In this document: positions 1-12,500 of the stretch, piece after piece | Layout: the number at the start of each line of letters is the position of its first letter | Position numbering within the stretch: the stretch's first letter is position 1 | Assembly (NCBI GenBank): GCA_029207755.1 | Contig: JARCOQ010000002.1 | Location: 90,929,087 to 90,993,086 of the forward strand | Reading direction: 5' to 3' | DNA length: 64,000 nt | From: Chamaea fasciata | Lineage: Eukaryota; Chordata; Aves; Passeriformes; Sylviidae | Program-made: the position numbers and the translations under genes | The notes under the pieces: generated by a model | Told to the model about the DNA's origin: nothing | Seen by the model: the letters and a program-made list of their open reading frames with translations, nothing else | Databases searched by the model: none

Positions 1-1680
1 CCTGAAAACACAGTGCCTATTAAGCTGCTGAAAACAGCAGATTTCCACTGATACTATACAGATAGAGCTGACCATTAAATCGCAATTTTACATCCCCAGG
101 CAGCAGTGACTGCTGACAACCTCTAAAGCTTGTAATCCCATTTAACCCCCTCCTGTCATGAGCAGGCCCACCCTTTTGGAATAATGCAGGCCAAATTAAA
201 CCTGACACGGCAACAAGAGAAATAAAACCCCCTTTAGCTTAAAAGTCATGCCACAGTGGGTAACCCTGACCTTCAGCTTTCCCGCTCCCTTCTCTAGGGA
301 GCTCCCCCCCGCCGCTGGCGTTGACAGAGGCGGGAGTGGGGAATTGCAAGGCGGCTGGATGGCCCTGGGGACAAATTAAAGGGAATTTTGCTAGACAATG
401 GAAGGAAATTTCACCTGAGGGGTTTTCTTTCCTTCCCCCCCCCCCCCCTTTTAAAAGTCGTTCTTTAGTAATAAAAAATAAGCCCTGATCACTCCTTGCC
501 AAGTGCTCCCTGCCTGACCTGACCGCCAAAGGCCATCCCTGCTGGAGTGGTCCCAGCCTGTTTTGCAGCCTCCCTGCCTCGGAATGGAACCTCAGGTTTT
601 CACAGACCATGGCTGGCATTTAGTGCCGGTTTCAGAAGGAAGCTGACCACTTCTAAGGTCCTTTAAAACAAACACTCCCCAAAAAAAGAAGAAGAAGGAA
701 AAAAAGAGTTCCCTTTCTAGCTCAGACTCCTGCCTGTAGGTGTCTGCTTTGTTAGGAGAGGAGGGGAAAGGCACTGGCGGAGTGAGCCTCGTCCTGCATT
801 ATTCACACACAGCTAGTCCAGAAGTACAGGAGGAGCTTTCAGACCTAACCCAGGCAACATTGTGCTCATTACTCCGATCTCATTTGGGAATAATAACGGT
901 GTTTTTTTGACAGTATCTTGGAGAATACTTCACTATATGGACAAGCCTCTATAAACAGAATACATCCCCACCAGTGCACCAGTGCTTGCAAATGTGGAAG
1001 ATGGCCTTTCACACTTAATCTACACACAAGCAGACCACCACAAGTTGCTCCCCAGTTCTCCTCTCTGTTTACTGCCTGCTGAAGAAAAGAGCCAAAAGTC
1101 AGAAAGCACCTTGATGAAGGTAAAGGCCACATTGCCACTCTATCTGCATTTCTTTATTTCTCTTTTGACGAGAGGTGCAGTAGGAATATGATTCTATAGC
1201 CAAATTACAAACCAACGCATTTTTCTACCTGTCCATCTGTCTGTCTGCAGATACAAATATACGCCCGTAATCAGCGAAACCTGCCCTTGCCATCCAACAC
1301 ACTTTTCTCAGCACTCCCCCCACCTGCCCTTGTTTCTGTATGCTGGAGAGCATGCAAACAAACGCCTTCCAAAACAGAGCTATGCCTGCAGCAGGAGAGG
1401 TAGATACCCGGATCGAGTGGAAAGTTTGCTGCGGAAGTTTGCAAGCTGCTTACAGCGAGCTTCTGCAAGGGACCCTGTCTGTACCACACCATTTTTGCCC
1501 GTAACTCACCAGTCACTCTCCCAGAGGCCCCACAGCAGGAATGAACTTGCAGCGCTTCTAAATACCGGAGCACTAAAAAAAATCAGGCTCGTTACCTGGA
1601 CACATGGCTTCTCATTACTTCATTGCTTCAGATGCCAGATCCTTTGATGCTGCAGATCGGCTCAAAAATTTGAAGTACTC
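1..1680. other. CpG-containing, moderately GC-rich non-coding stretch; candidate conserved regulatory DNA or gene edge
   Basis: No reading frame here has a recognisable domain. Base composition is more balanced than in the following 10 kb, and CpGs are scattered through 300-360 and 1260-1570, unlike most of the window. A 14-base poly-C lies at 435-448. On the minus strand a good splice-donor-like sequence (CAG then GTAACG) falls at 1596/1595. On the plus strand a pyrimidine-rich tract ending in TCTGCAG near 1251 resembles an acceptor. These signals lie on opposite strands and cannot both belong to one transcript. The stretch could be a cluster of conserved elements, a non-coding first exon, or neither. 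Confidence 0.3.
435..448. repeat. Poly-C tract (14 bases)
   Basis: An uninterrupted run of C lies between T-rich flanks. A similar run of 11 C occurs at 1695-1705. Both are simple homopolymers with no other signal attached. Confidence 0.9.
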
Positions 1681-3100
1681 CTTCCTTTTTTCCACCCCCC
1701 CCCCCTTTCCCTTTTTCTTTCTTTCGTTCATTCTTTTTTAGAAAAAAAGTAAAAACCAACAAAAAAATGATGCTTGACTAAAGTTAGCTTAAATTTGTTA
1801 AGAATAAAACCGGTATAAATGTTTATTTCGACTTCATCGTGCGGCAGTGTACCGAAGCCCAGCCCGCCCAAGCCTCTTTAGCAATGGAGTGGTTTATTTA
1901 ATTTGTCAGTATAATAGAAGCAGCTGAGTGAGAGACAGAGAATGCAGTGTGGTATAAAAGAAACAAAGGCTAAAAGTACCACTATTTTGATTCCCTTTTT
2001 AAAATTACTTCCAAAGTGTGGTATCTATTGTGAAGAATAATGCTGAACAAAGCACAGTGTCTTGGCAATATTCACAGAGCTCATTCACAGAGCCAGTTCT
2101 GTCTGTACATTCAGAGGTAGAATACACTTATAAATGATGCATTGGAAGGACTATAGTTCCTATTGTATTCCCAGTGTAAACAAAAAGACAGACAGAAGCT
2201 GAATGGCATATGGGCAGCAGGGCCACACTTTATTCAACCATTCCAGCACCATTGTGAAGGTAAAATGGAATGGGAGTTCTCTCTTCAAATCCAGTGAACA
2301 CATTTTGGGTTAGGCTAACAATTTATATATATAAAACACATATCTGGTTGTACTTTTGTATACTCCTGTGGAAAAGCAATCTTTAAAGCAATCTAAAATA
2401 GGGATTGCTGTCAAGTTTTGGAGGTCATTCCCAATAGGATTATGTAGCCTCTGGAGAAGACTGTCTGAAAGAGGGTCTGTGTGGTAGCTGTGAAGGTGGG
2501 TGCTTGATGCACAGAGCCAAAATGGCCTAAGACAGCAGTAGCAAAAGCTGACAAGGAGACTGAGGTGCTCAGGATGTGATCTACCTGGAAAATGATATGC
2601 TATTGGAAGGGGCATTCTTTGTATTGACTGGAGTCTATTCTTCTTTTCCCACCATTGCTCCCTGTTAGGCAGCAAAGACTGTCTGATCCTGCAAAAGGAG
2701 ATTGGAAATTGGAAACTTTGCCAGATGATCATAAATTGCCTTTACTAAGTCAGGCATTGTCCCTGCTGAACAGTTTATGGTTAGAGAAAACCTCTTCACT
2801 TTGTTTCTGGGGAAGAAAAAAACACTCCTGTGGAGGAAATATTAAAATTAATGTGTCCTTTCTGCCGTTGATGTGTCAGTTGATGCCAGGAAGTTTTATG
2901 ATCACTAGCTCCTCTCCCTCCCTTTATATTTTCTGCTCTCACATAAAGGCTCACGTGCTGAAAGTCTGCTCACAGGATTCAGTCTTTCCGATTCATGCAG
3001 GCAATGCCTGTGTCTGTGTGATACAGCATATCTGCTGCACATCACACTCCTTGGTTGCATTTGGAGCGATTTGCATGAGTGGGGCAAAGGGACCAGTCTG

Positions 3101-3105
<5 letters not shown>
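1681..3105. other. Non-coding AT-rich stretch, nothing recognised
   Basis: It contains an 11-base C run at 1695-1705 and a short CpG-bearing segment near 1830-1860. The reading frame at 2655-3272 is extended only because it runs through the poly-T/TG tract, which codes for Phe followed by Val-Cys repeats. I see no repeat family I know and no RNA gene. Confidence 0.5.
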
Positions 3106-3168
<63 letters not shown>

Positions 3169-3179
3169 TGTGTGTGTGT
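3106..3179. repeat. Poly-T tract (about 50 bases) joined to (TG)12 microsatellite
   Basis: T runs from 3106 to 3155 without interruption, then TG dinucleotides continue to 3179. On the minus strand this is (CA)n followed by poly-A. The poly-A could be an insertion tail, but no element body is recognisable next to it. The true length is likely variable and hard to sequence. Confidence 0.95.
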
Positions 3180-4377
3180 CAGTCCTGTTGCATTTGCTCA
3201 TTGCTCACCGTGGGTGATCACAGACTGAGTTCCCGCAACCAGATTAGGAATTGCATGTTTGGTTTTGTCTGATGGTTGTTTTGTGCTCAGTACAGCTGAG
3301 GCCAGGCAGGATTTCACACCTGTTTGAAGAACAGTGTCCTTTGGGAGCTGAGGGAGGGTTCCAGTTGGTATGGGACCCATCTGGAGATGAGCCCCACTGA
3401 CCTGTTCTGGAACTAAAAAGCCTGGCAGAATGTGCTTTCTTGAGATGTGATGGAGATTTTGCAAGTTTCTGCCTTAGATAAATCACTGTCTTATCAAGAT
3501 CTAACACAATCATATAAATATAAGAAGCTCCCGATGAGGATTACTCAGCTTGATCACTAAAGCTGAGTGCAAGCCTCTCTTTATGAGTACTTATAGTCTT
3601 TAATTAAAATCGAATCTGAAAAGTCTGTGTCCATGAGCACTTTCCTAAATTCTTTGATTCTATTCACAAGAAAATAGTACTTGGCTTAAAGTATATTAGA
3701 TGTTTCCAGGAAAAAAAATCCAACAAATACTATGTTTTCACTGAGAGCTGCTGTCTGCCAGAACTGATGCCAAGAAACCCAAAACATTTTAGTGACTGTG
3801 CTTAGATGTCAGCCTTGATTACAGATGTTTGTGTCCTCTCACAAGGGTTTTTCTCCATGAGGATCAGGCTAGCAGCAGTTGAGGCTGTTAGAAAGAGCTT
3901 GCAGCTGATGTAGTACCACGGTCAGAGCTTGATCCAAAGTCTGTCAGTGCACTTCAAGAACTCCCTTGCACAGCACCAAGTCCTAGGCAGAGCCCTAGGT
4001 AGCGTAGGTAGTAGCATTGTAGGTAGTAGCATTGCATATGGCTGAAGGAGGGGGAAGAACCAAGGGATATGCCAAGCAAAAAAAACCAAAAAGAAGAAGA
4101 AAAAAAGGGTGAGGAGTGATCAAAAGAAAAGAGCTTGGAACTTGAAGACCTGGACAGACTCACTACCATTCAAAAGGTATGTTCTCTTGTCAGCTTGATA
4201 GAAATTACATCATTTTGTGTTGTAAATTAGAGATGCAGATGAACACATTTTGCCTATTAGAAATCTACTTTAAATGACATTTAAAAACAGAGCAATGACA
4301 TATGTGTGGAAATCCACAATTTTTTGAGTGTTATTTACTCAGTGCCTCAGGTAGGCAGACATACTTCCACTCCTGAG
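3180..4377. other. Non-coding stretch with one short tandem duplication
   Basis: No gene or known repeat is recognised. A 15-base unit beginning GTAGGTAGTAGC is present twice in exact tandem at 4004-4018 and 4019-4033. An A-rich purine stretch follows at about 4078-4110. Confidence 0.5.
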
Positions 4378-4953
4378 TGTTATAGTTTAACACCAGCTGG
4401 CAACTAAGTACCATGCAGCCTCTTGTTTACTGTCCCCCACCCTGCAGTGGGATGGGAAGGAGAATTGGAACAAACATAAAACCAACAGGTTGAGATAAGG
4501 ACAGCTTAAAATTTGAAGTGAAGTAAAATACGGTACTATTAGTACTACTACTAATTGTAATGAGAAGGAAGATAAAAACAGAGAGTAATAGAACTCAAGA
4601 CAAAAAAGTGCTGCACAATACAATTGCTCACGACCCATTGACTGATGCCCAGCCTGTTTTAAGAAGTGATCAGTGGCTCCCAGCCAATTAAGCCCAGTTT
4701 ATGTACTGTGTATGACATTCTGTGGTATGGAATATCCCTCTGGCCAGTTCAGGTCAGCTGTCCTGTCTATGCTCCCTCCTGGCTTCTTGTGCAGCTCCTC
4801 AGTGGCAGAGCATGGAAAACTGAAAACTACTTGGCAACAACCAAAACATCAGCATGTTATCAACATCATTCTTGTGCTAAATGATGTTGATAACACAGCA
4901 CTGTACCAGATACTAGGAAGAAAATAAACCCTATCCCAGCTGAAACCAGGACA
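4378..4953 (-). mobile_element. Solo LTR of an avian endogenous retrovirus (family A, copy 1)
   Basis: The plus strand begins TGTTATAGTTTAACACC and ends GAAACCAGGACA, giving TGT...ACA termini. It is the reverse complement of the same family as the LTR at 50991-51492. Both carry the motif for GCCAGCTGG-xx-TTAAACCATAACA at one end and CAGCTGA near the other, so the transcriptional sense here is minus. Flanks CTGAG (4373-4377) and TTGAG (4954-4958) form a 5-bp target-site duplication with one mismatch. The TATA position is degenerate (GTACATAAAC read on the minus strand, around 4698-4707). No gag, pol or env lies alongside, so this is a solo LTR. It is clearly old and diverged. Family membership comes from memory of avian LTRs plus the in-window match; the exact library name is not known to me. 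Confidence 0.8.
4855..4895. repeat. Perfect 16-bp inverted repeat with 9-base loop inside the LTR
   Basis: Arms at 4855-4870 and 4880-4895 are exact reverse complements (left arm TGTTATCAACATCATT), with loop CTTGTGCTA. In the related LTR copy at 50991-51492 only the left-arm equivalent exists (around 51071-51082). The place of the right arm holds an unrelated short GGTTTTGG-type sequence (around 51048-51056). The hairpin is therefore not a family feature and probably arose in this copy. Confidence 0.9.
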
Positions 4954-7900
4954 TTGAGAGATTATTAAAGATGAACAGTTGCCAGTTGGACACCACAAAA
5001 CGAGCACCAGAAAGTTATACAGACTTGTAATACAGACTTGTCAGACACTTATCACAATCAGTGATGAAAAACTGAATTTCAAAATAAGGCAGCCTTTGCC
5101 AGTATTTTCCAAATTCGTCACTCCTATATATTTCAGAAAAGGCTGCTGACTCTTTACATAGAAGGGACCTCTGCACATTTCTGCACACTGGAAGGAATAA
5201 GTATGAGCTAAGTATCTATACAAATACGTTATTTTTATTTGGCACGTCAGTATATATTTTTTCTGTGGCTATGCTATGAAAATGAAAAATAATCTCTTTT
5301 TCAGTCACTTATATTATGACTGCAGGATTCCAATGCAGATATAGTCATCAGTATTATAGCTTAAAATATTAGAAGTAAAGATGAAACCAACTCACAATAT
5401 CTAAAAATTGTCAGTGGAAAAAGGTACTATTTGGTGTTCTGGAAAGAAGAAGGAAAATTTGTGTTGTTTATTTTGGACCACAAATATTCCTGTTCAGGTA
5501 ATAAGGAATTATCTATAATCTGGTACAGACTAAAAAATGTCTGACCAGCTACTGCAACACTACCATTCAATGTGTCCTGAAAGACAACATTCTTCTTATG
5601 ACTTTCTAGCACTTAAATTCTTTAAGACGTGATTGAAAACCCATAGCAGTGGTTCTTTTAGGAAGAAAAAATTGTGCTGAGAACAGGCAGTAGATTCTAG
5701 ATGCTGAATTTCAATGACTGCCCTAGCACACTGAACATTTTATTAAGGGCCTGGTGGAAATGCAATGTTTAGAAAAAAATATTAGAGGAAGAGATTTCAT
5801 GGTGAAGACTTTAAGGCTGTGTAGGTAACGTGGTTTTTAGAAACGTGTTTGTCAGGGAAAAGAAACAAAAACTCCTACTTTGCATGTCCTATTAAAACCA
5901 AAATAATTTAATTCAAATTTCAGCTACTTTCTATCCACAAAAAGACGAAGAAAAATTTAGAGAAATAATTTTTTGGAGAAATTGCATGGGGATTACTTTT
6001 GAATTACAAGTACATTCAAGAAAATTATAAGATGATTGAAAATAATTCATTAATAGATAAAGACTGAAATAATTTAATACATTATTCATGATATATTATT
6101 CTCTCAGCTCCCTTGTTGATGACCTTCTGGTTACGTTTTTTTTACAGTGCTAGTGGAAGCTATTCTTTATAAACGAATATCCAGAATTCCTGACATAGCT
6201 AAAATAATAAAATGTGGACATCATTGTACAGAAAAAGCATGTTTTATCTTTTGCCAGTGATTATAAAACTTCTTGCATCGTGTCAAACTGGTATTTTTTC
6301 TGTCAGTGTAACTAAGCTTAGAAAAGTGTCTTTTCACCTCAGAGGCAATACAGCTTCCACTCATTTTCCTCTGTAAATTTGTACTTTATTAACAATTTCC
6401 TCAAACACTGTTCCAAGTAAGCATTTAACGGTCTAATGGCATTTCATTCTGTTTAGTTTTTATCAGCACACAGGTGAAGACACTGCATACTGAGGAAACA
6501 AGTGTTTTCAGGAGGAGTGGCTGGGTGAAAGCCTGGCTTCCCATGGATTCCTATCCTACATTCCTACAGCACCATGCTGTAAGGAGTCTGCTCTTCCTTC
6601 CTGTGTCCTGTGACTTCCCCTCCCCAGTGGTTTTAGCCCCTCCCCAGGTCCTCAAGGAATCTCCTTCGCCATGTCTGCGTGCAGTTCTTCTCCACTCACT
6701 CACTTTTACTATATTTTGACCTCCCTTCAGCATTTCTTACAACACCACACAATGACCCAGATTTTTTAAGGTCCCTGATGAGCCTTCTGCAGATCACCAG
6801 TTTCCTCAGTTCCCTCTTCCGTCTCCAGCTACCAGCTGAACAAGAGGCAGCGTCTCATGTGGGTGATTCTGTGCTGCGTCTGTGCTTATTAACTTCATGG
6901 TGTTTATTTACTGCTTTCTGAAGAGAGAACATCTGTGCATATGCTGCAATCTTCTGTCATTGGTGGGTAGGGGTTGATTTGGATTTCTTGCCTCTTCATA
7001 GTGGCTGCTTTCCTTGAAACAAGAAAAATTAGATATCTCCGAGACACTCTTGGTTAGACTTGGCAAAAGCTAGTAAAGATGAAAGGGAGATGGATGTTTG
7101 AAGAGCAAAAATGCATAAGGTTACTCATTTTAGGAATCTAGGCTCAAATATGCTTAATAGGTAGAGAACATTTGAGGCTATTAAGTGTACCAACTTCTAT
7201 CCATTTGTTTCTCACCTCATTTCAACTCTTTTACCATTTTTTGACCTCCAGTGAGACAGAATAATAGATGGAGCAAACTGTGGGGTTTTTATTGGCTAGT
7301 CCTCCAGCCTTCACTGGACTGCCTTGTAAATGGACATATGCTGTTCACATTTTTTGTTTTGTTTTCATCTCTTCTCTCTCCCGTAATTCCCTTCTGTCTG
7401 CCACTGTTTTATAAGTTTTTTATAGTGTTCCTTCCTTCTTTCCTAACTACATTACATTAAAGCATCTCTGTTCTAATCCTTTCTATTGCTGCCTCAATTC
7501 ATTCTTTCTTTATTACAGAATGCGAATTCTTGCACTTTTATTCCATAAGTAGCTGTTACCTTTTATTTTATATCCTTGCAAAGCATTTTTAACCATCTGT
7601 TTTCTCCCCCTGCTCCATTTTTTCTCCATTTTTTTATTCCTTTCCCTTATCCTTTAGTTTTCTATATTTTTTCCTTGTCATCCAAGCCCCATTTCCTGTA
7701 ATAAAAATCTGACAGGTAAACATTATTGCTACCTTGTGTGCTCTATTTGATAGATTCTTGTTTGAAAGAACATTCCGTTTGTTTACAAAATGTCTGAATG
7801 TTACCAGCTGCTGAACTAACATGAATAAGTTTTCAAAATTCTCCCTTCCACAAGAAGATTGATTCCTTGCTTCCTATAATACAAAAGTAAAGCAAATTAA

Positions 7901-8099
7901 TAACTGTAAATGAAACTGAGGTTTACAACATTTTTCACTTACAAGATACTTTTCTCCCAGGTATTTTATATAGATGGGTAAAAGTAAGTGCATCAAGTAT
8001 TATCTTTCTTGACCTGAGAACTCAGATTGTATAAGGGCCTAGCAGGAGGGAATTCGCTCTCCTAAATTGCTATTCTAACTGTGTTTGACCCCATACAGC

Positions 8100-8103
<4 letters not shown>
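4954..8103. other. Non-coding AT-rich stretch, nothing recognised
   Basis: A short direct repeat of TACAGACTTGT occurs near 5021-5041. The stretch 6590-7680 is pyrimidine-rich on the plus strand, which gives several small hydrophobic reading frames with no family signature. I see no known repeat, RNA gene or splice pattern. Confidence 0.5.

Positions 8104-8130
<27 letters not shown>
8104..8130. repeat. Poly-A tract (27 bases)
   Basis: This is an uninterrupted A run. The sequence before it carries no retrogene or SINE body that I recognise, so it is annotated only as a homopolymer. Confidence 0.95.
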
Positions 8131-9197
8131 GCCAAATCTGCCACAGGTAGAAGCTGCTTAGCCTGACGTACTTCTGAATAATTTTACTGGTTTTACATGC
8201 AGTCACAGGCGAGTTTAAGAGGTGGTCTTAAGAGAGGTGTCCCTAGACCTGATATTTGGAGTGGCAGTCATTTCTAGGCTGATTGGACTTGTACAGATTG
8301 TTCTTCAGTGTCTGAGGGCAGAGGGTAGATGTTTACATCTATGTGTTTCACCATGCTGTTGCAGGTTATTTCTGTTAGTTCCTTTGCTTTTTATGTTAGT
8401 TGTCTTTTCTAGAATGAGAATTTTCTCTCTTACACACTACCTAGTCTGGTGTTACAATAATAGAAAACCAAAGGGAAAAATGCTGAAAATTGTTTTCATG
8501 GGAAAATAGACCAACTGTATAATTCCCTGTCTCTTTAAACTGTATTTACTTTGGGAAAAATAATCACTTTGCATCATTAGAAATATTAAATTGTTAAATA
8601 TAATCCCAAAGGAATCTACTGGGGCAAAATCCATTAGTCTTGCACTGGGCAAATGTGATGGCAGCTTGCACTTCACTGAGGCTGTGATAGATGGTAATAC
8701 TTGAAAAATAGGCAGTAGAGGAATTCTTCCTTGATACAGAAGCCAGCTTGATCCTAGTGCATCTCAGGATTTGACTGCAATTAATCAGTGTATACACTAA
8801 AGCAGCAAGGTAATGTTGATGGTTTTAGCAAGGCTACCACTCATTATGCTGAGACTGTGCATAGAGTTTAAGGTCTGCTGTGGTGCATTTAGAGTGGAGT
8901 CTTGCAGAGAAAACACAGTTTGGTTTCCGTGGTCTGCCTTGTCTCATCTTTGCACAGAAAAGAAAGGAAGCAAGCAGCAAGCATCCCTTTCAAATAATGG
9001 GTTTGTTTTCTGGACATACATTGGTTTTTCCCTTATGTGCATAGAAGAAACTAATTCCTTCAAGTTGTGGGGCTTCAAACACTGCTATGAATGCTACTTG
9101 GAATTCCCTCTATAAGACTGTGGTGCGTCCTAGAGATGTATCCTCTTGCTTTAAAAATTTGCACAGTTCCCTGAGTTGAGTCATTACTATTCTTTCT
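8131..9197. other. Non-coding stretch, nothing recognised
   Basis: Short reading frames (for example 8222-8509 plus and 8813-9115 plus) have no domain signature and no supporting splice or promoter context. No repeat is recognised up to the LTR boundary at 9198. Confidence 0.45.
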
Positions 9198-9263
9198 TGT
9201 TGCTATAGGACACGAAAAGAACGGCACTGATGCAGTCAGGTCATCAGGTCAAAAAGAGGGCAG

Positions 9264-9269
9264 TTTATT
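9264..9269 (-). terminator. LTR polyadenylation signal AATAAA
   Basis: The plus strand TTTATT reads AATAAA on the minus strand, about 20 bases downstream of the TATA box in LTR sense. Such closeness is usual in short ERVK LTRs, where the signal sits in R or just upstream of it. Confidence 0.6.
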
Positions 9270-9281
9270 TCCTTACTTTGG

Positions 9282-9289
9282 TTTATATA
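9282..9289 (-). promoter_or_regulatory. LTR TATA box
   Basis: The plus strand TTTATATA reads TATATAAA on the minus strand, inside CTATATAAACC. It lies upstream, in the minus sense, of the polyadenylation signal at 9264-9269. The arrangement fits a retroviral U3/R boundary. The motif is intact, but current activity is unknown. Confidence 0.65.
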
Positions 9290-9505
9290 GATTTTGGACA
9301 ATGACCATAGATTGGACAAACGAGGTTGACTCCTCTCCAACCACACTGGTCAAACTAGAAGTCCATCAATTTTCCGTCCTCAAGAGAGCAATGATAAACA
9401 AGAAGAACAGTTTACAATAACATTACTTTTGTTTACATGAAAATCTGTGAGAAACTCCACTACAAAAATGCAAACATCAGAAGGCTGAAAAAGATCAGTG
9501 TGACG

Positions 9506-12500
9506 CTTTCTGGCACACCCTGTGGCACCTGCCCCTAGTGGTTATTTGTCAAGAATAGCAAAGGCCAAGAGTTCTGTAAAGGTGGGCTATATAAAACAGT
9601 GGTTTTGCTGAGTAAGGACCAGTGGACCTATCACCCAGCACACTCTTTGTGCTACTGAGGCACTGTGGACTTGCAGCAATTCTCTTCCTTTCCGCAGCCA
9701 TGTTGGCAGTGACTGGAGATTGTTTAACACCGATTATCCGGGAGAGGCACAAGAAGCATTATTTCTGATGTATTGTCTTAAAGCTGAAGTTTGAAAAGAA
9801 ACAAAACTGTAGTAGTGCCAAATTACTAAGCAACAGTGCTTCAATATACAAGTAGCTGTGGTTGGTAAAGAAGTGAATTTTAAAAATCAGGGGCAAGTGA
9901 TGGCAATAAAAGATTTCTAAAAAAAAGGGTTATGTAATTGCTTTTTTCTTCTAGAATGTGTTTTATTAGGTTTACCTTTGCTACAGTCATTGATTAGAAA
10001 TGTCATACATTTTAAAGCCAGAAAGAGCTATTGCAGTCAGGTGTAATGACGACTGGTGTAGCACAGGAAGTTGGCTTTGTAGAATAAGTTTTATTTGGTG
10101 TGATAGATTATATTTCATGAAGTGTCAAGTCTTAAGTAAAAATATCCACCACCAGAGAACCAGCCATAGCTATAGATTGTTTGAGGGACTAGCTGTGTTT
10201 ACTGTTACTGAGGACAAATATGCTGTTTCTAAACTATTTGTCACCCTTTAACTTTGTACACTGGTATTGTAGTTGGAAGAATTTTCCACTAGCATATTTT
10301 ATCTCCTGGTGTTTATACTTTCAATCTGTCATCAAGTCACTTCTTAACCTCCTTTTTTTTTCAGTTAAACTAATTGACTTTCTCTTACTCTAAATCATAT
10401 TTCCAAGTTTTAAAATATTCTTGCATTTCCTTAAATTCCCTCTAATTTGTTCTCCTTTTTCTTGAATGGAGGACATGACAACCAAGCAGAGGATAAGAAA
10501 AGCAATCCAGCAGTCCTACTTTCTACTCTAATTTCTTTATGAATTGAAGGTTTGTACTATTACTTTACTTTAGTAGTGGACTGAGAGTTTCTGTTTAATT
10601 TGCTGCCCATCATGACCCTTAAGTGTTTTCCAGGACAGTTTTTCCAAGTACGGAGAATTCTAATCTTCAGATGATCTTCCAGCTCTACCTTTTGGAAAAA
10701 CTGTCATTTGCTACTAAGCCATTTTCATCTTCAGGGCCGATTTTTTACGATTTTAAGACATCCACTAATTTTACGCTGCCATGAATTGTCCTGTCCAGAC
10801 TATGTTGTAAAAGAATCCTGCTGTTTGAAAGACTTCAAAAAGTGTAATTCATGTTTGATGCATTGTCTTGAACTTTGAGAAAGGACCTGCACTCACTGTG
10901 AAATATATTAAAAAAGCATTTGATTGAATGTTGAGTATCTTTAATGAGGGATTGGCCAATAGTTTGTGGCTTCTGCAATGTGTAGTCATCCTTTTTAATG
11001 ACTACTTGTCTATAAAAGCTGTCCCTTTTCTGACAGTTTCTAACCCTTCCACCCATATGTAAAAGCCCAAGACCTTCCAAGGTACTTTTTGTTCTCAGTT
11101 CTTCTGAGTCCAAAGAATAATTTCCCCAAATATCTTTTTCATAACTAACCCATTCTTCATGCACTGTTTTTGTTTCTATCTGTTCCCCATTTCTTTTGTC
11201 TTCTGTTTCAGTCCCCAAAACAGCTTCCTCTACTCACTTCCCTCTTAGTCTGATAGCATCATGGTCTGGAGGAAGACTGAGTTAGGAGAGGCTACATAGT
11301 CAAGGAATGGAAGGAGAGCATGGAGGGATGCTCTTCTGGAGCCAGCTAAAGTGATTGATCACAGCACTCTCAACTGCTTGTCTGCCAGCTGAAATGCAGC
11401 TCAGGAGAAGAGCTTGGTGGATGTTCCTGCCCTGCCTCAGGAAAAGAGAATGAGGTTTGCTCAAGTTAGCTAGCACTGACTAAAACAACCTTCTCAGTTT
11501 GCCTGGGATTGGGGTGCACATACATTACTTGATTTCACTATGTCACCTCAGGCGCTGGTGTGGAAACAAAACTTTGGGGATGGCAGTTTCTGAAACTGGT
11601 GTGGCTGCTTGCAAAGTGCATCTGGATGAATTTGGTCAATCTGAACTGGTTTGCACACTGTACCTTTACAATTCAGCCTGAATGTCTTTATGTGCAAATG
11701 TTTCCTTACTGGCTTAAAACTATTTGTATTTTTTGTCTAGTTTGGAGTTAAGTATATATATTCAGCTGATAAATATCAGATTAAACTCTAGTGTATTCTC
11801 AAATTGAATTGCTATATTTGATATAAACTCCTGCAGCACTGTAAATAAATGAAGAAAGAAAAAGTAACAGATTAAATGTGTGAAAGTATGAATGAAGAAA
11901 TGAAATGAAGACAACTTTTCCAATTTAACAAAGCAATTGATTTAAAATTCATGAGGTGAAATGTGTGCCATTCTTGAAATTATAGATTATGTATCAATTT
12001 AATCAATAGGGCTGATCACAAATTCTCTTTGAAGGAAGGACTTAAGACTGTGCATGAATGCATGCTTACCTTCAAGCATACCAGCATTGTTATTGCTTGA
12101 ATGCTTACATCAGGCGTATTCTTATATGCTGGAACACAGCTGCAGCATGCCGCACTGAGTCTAGTTACAACCTGATGCTGCTATAACTTTATTTGTTGTC
12201 CTCATCTTAATACAATAAAATAGTAGAAAGGTTATTAGTCTGAATAACACAGCCCAAAGCATTTTAATAAAATAAAGTTTTTATATCTTCAAACCAAACA
12301 AAGTTAAATTGATTGTTTAAAGAACATCTGACGGGATTCTTTTATGACTTAAAAATAATGGATATTATAAAATATTTTACATTCTTTGTATTTTTAAGGC
12401 AAGAAGGAATTCTTACTCCATAGATGAAGCAGCGGATGATTTAGCCAGAATGCAAACCAACCAAAATCACCACAGAGGACAGGAACCCAAATAATCAAAT

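Larger units (their letters stand above)
9198..9505 (-). mobile_element. Short solo LTR, ERVK-like, with exact 6-bp target-site duplication
   Basis: The plus strand starts TGTTGCTATAGGACACG and ends AGTGTGACG; the expected terminal CA has become CG. The element is flanked by identical CTTTCT hexamers at 9192-9197 and 9506-9511, which fixes the boundaries. Read on the minus strand, the order is U3, then CTATATAAACC (TATA box), then AATAAA about 20 bases further on, then a short R/U5 ending in TGT/ACA-type bases. This is the compact layout of an avian class II (ERVK) LTR, and 6-bp duplications are typical of that class. No internal coding region is present, so the copy is a solo LTR left by recombination. 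I remember this LTR from passerine genomes but cannot give its library name. Confidence 0.8.

Noticed and set aside
2655..3272. Longest reading frame in the window (205 codons, plus)
   Set aside because: It stays open only because it crosses the poly-T/(TG)n tract; the protein is a Phe run then Val-Cys repeats with no domain.
10835..11218. 127-codon minus-strand frame, rich in Lys and Glu
   Set aside because: Compositional effect of AT-rich DNA; no motif and no neighbouring exons.
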